Positions 62,744-64,000 of a stretch of 64,000 nt of DNA are shown here, piece by piece. This stretch comes from Chitinophaga sp. GbtcB8 (GTDB taxonomy: Bacteria > Bacteroidota > Bacteroidia > Chitinophagales > Chitinophagaceae): the NCBI RefSeq assembly GCF_019091455.1, contig NZ_JAGXJN010000001.1:1-64000 (forward strand), read 5' to 3'. The notes under the pieces were generated by a model that was not told the origin of the DNA, ran no database searches, and saw only the letters and a program-made list of their open reading frames with translations. The position numbers and the translations under genes were made by a program. Each line of letters opens with the position of its first letter. The stretch's first letter is position 1.

Positions 62744-64000
62744 ATGAAACAATCCTTACTGCTTTTGTGGCTGCTTGCCAGCACTACTGTGCTATATGCA
62801 CAAAAAACTATTTCCGGTACCGTTACTGATAAAACCAAGGGCCAGCCATTAACGGGCGTTTCCATTATTTTACAGGGCAACAATAACAACGGCGTGCTTA
62901 CGGATGCCCATGGCCGGTACCAGCTGAAAGTACCGTCCAAAGGCAGCTACCGCCTGCAGGCCAGCTACCTGGGTTACCGCACTTATATTACTACGCTGCA
63001 GGGCAGCGATGCGGTGAACGAGCTGAATATACCCCTGGAAGAGACCGGGTTATTTGTGCAGCCGGTGGAGATCAGCAGCCTGCGCGCCGGTAAGAACGCG
63101 CCTTTTACCACCTCCAGCTTAAATGCAGAAGATATTAAAAAGCAAAACCTGGGGCAGGACCTGCCACTGCTGCTGAACCAGTTGCCGGGTGTTGTTACCA
63201 ATTCCGATGCAGGTAACGGCGTCGGCTATACGGGATTACGGGTGCGCGGTTCTGATATTACCCGTATTAACGTTACCGTAAATGGTATTCCTATTAACGA
63301 TGCAGAATCATCCGGGACCTTTTTTGTGGATATGCCCGACTTTGCCTCTTCTGTAAACAGCATACAGCTGCAACGGGGTGTAGGCACCTCTACCAACGGG
63401 GCCGGGGCTTTTGGCGCATCCCTGAACCTGAGCACCAATGAATTCCGGGATAAGGCCTATGGAGAGATCAGCAACAGCTATGGCTCATTTAACAGCTGGA
63501 AACACACGGTAAAAGCCGGTTCCGGTTTGATCAATGATCACTTTACCATTGATGCACGCTTATCTAAGATCAGCTCTGATGGTTATATAGACCGGGCCAG
63601 CTCTGACCTGCATTCTTTTTATACCTCTGCTGCTTATATTTCTAAAAAGACAGCCATTCGCCTGAATGTATTTTCCGGTAAGGAAAAAACCTACCAGGCC
63701 TGGAACGGGGTACCGGAAGCGCTGCTGCATACAGACCGTACCTACAACTCTGCCGGCACGGAGAAACCCGGTGCGCCTTATGATAATGAAACGGATAATT
63801 ACCAGCAGGATCATTACCAGCTATTCCTGAACCAGGAAATAAACTCAAAGCTGAACTTTAACGTGGCCCTGCACTATACCAAAGGCAAAGGTTATTATGA
63901 ACAATACAAAGCGCAGCAGCTGTTTGCCAGTTACGGGCTTAGCTCACCAGTGATAAACGGATTGCCGGTAGATACTACAGACCTCATTCGCCAGCTATGG
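62744..64000 (+). CDS. TonB-dependent outer-membrane receptor, thiamine-regulated (partial, runs off right edge)
   Basis: 419 codons are present and the frame is open at base 64000. A signal peptide (MKQSLLLLWLLASTTVLYAQ) is followed by a CarboxypepD_reg-like domain (ISGTVTDKTKGQPLTGVSII, about 22-105), a plug domain (about 120-235: LLLNQLPGVVTNSDAGNG, YTGLRVRGSDITRI) and the start of the beta-barrel. The TPP riboswitch directly in front marks it as a probable thiamine or thiamine-precursor importer, like the thiamine receptors of Bacteroides. Confidence 0.93.
   Translation, partial: MKQSLLLLWLLASTTVLYAQKTISGTVTDKTKGQPLTGVSIILQGNNNNGVLTDAHGRYQLKVPSKGSYRLQASYLGYRTYITTLQGSDAVNELNIPLEETGLFVQPVEISSLRAGKNAPFTTSSLNAEDIKKQNLGQDLPLLLNQLPGVVTNSDAGNGVGYTGLRVRGSDITRINVTVNGIPINDAESSGTFFVDMPDFASSVNSIQLQRGVGTSTNGAGAFGASLNLSTNEFRDKAYGEISNSYGSFNSWKHTVKAGSGLINDHFTIDARLSKISSDGYIDRASSDLHSFYTSAAYISKKTAIRLNVFSGKEKTYQAWNGVPEALLHTDRTYNSAGTEKPGAPYDNETDNYQQDHYQLFLNQEINSKLNFNVALHYTKGKGYYEQYKAQQLFASYGLSSPVINGLPVDTTDLIRQLW

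Overview
The window is chromosomal DNA from an aerobic member of the Bacteroidota, most likely the family Chitinophagaceae (Chitinophaga-like). Evidence: Bacteroidota-type promoters (TAnnTTTG, often with an upstream TTTG/TTG), A-rich leaders instead of strong Shine-Dalgarno sites, a CarboxypepD_reg-TonB receptor, a BlaR1-TonB fusion, an SdhCAB complex of the single-cytochrome type, a tRNA without encoded CCA, and housekeeping proteins of Bacteroidota type throughout. It is mostly core genome with good synteny; I see no prophage, insertion sequence or CRISPR array.

Layout. 1-8.4 kb: end of metE, a CWC zinc-ribbon-like protein, acyl-CoA thioesterase, FKBP isomerase, fmt, a LysM/RlpA-like wall protein, an rRNA m5C methyltransferase and the pntA-pntAb-pntB transhydrogenase operon. 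8.4-20.2 kb: a duplicated DoxX-like membrane protein, then a complete C5-type heme pathway (hemG and hemH leftward; hemA-C-D-E-F-B-L rightward), ended by an orphan mini-FecR. 20.3-29.1 kb: esterase, methyltransferase, glycosyltransferase, an unrecognised exported protein, oxyR, an M48 lipoprotein protease, plsY, prmA, NIPSNAP. 29.3-38.9 kb: pnp, rpsO, ftsE, blaI-blaR1, purM, ribF, holA and a DEDDy exonuclease. 39-48.7 kb: a coiled-coil protein, a lone receiver, an ABC-F ATPase, EcsC, carbonic anhydrase, murI, an S9 peptidase and a Gfo/Idh oxidoreductase. 48.8-59.7 kb: sdhCAB, MurNAc salvage (kinase plus murQ), an S41 protease, a small lipoprotein, der, era and an initiator tRNA. 59.8-64 kb: a satD-DUF3307 pair, an 0.8 kb non-coding structured array, ssb, and a TPP-riboswitch-controlled TonB receptor running off the right edge.

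The most unusual feature lies between the genes. About twenty intergenic loci carry low-complexity arms that are strictly phased in 7-base words (one family in 8-base words). Each locus uses its own vocabulary (ATTAGCT, AGATTTT, AATTACG, GCTTTAT, AATGTAA, GTCCATA, AATAATT, and the octamers TGTGCAGA/TATGCAAA). Most loci have a left arm, a 20-60 base unique spacer and a right arm made of the reverse-complement words. They sit mainly at gene ends, and several genes have their stop codon inside an arm. A second unusual locus is the array at 61.4-62.1 kb: seven GC-rich hairpins sharing a CTGGAAAA-like loop, about 80-115 bases apart, next to four copies of an 18-base dyad in front of satD.

Limits: all functional calls come from reading translated sequence and recalled family motifs; no database search, folding program or alignment was run.
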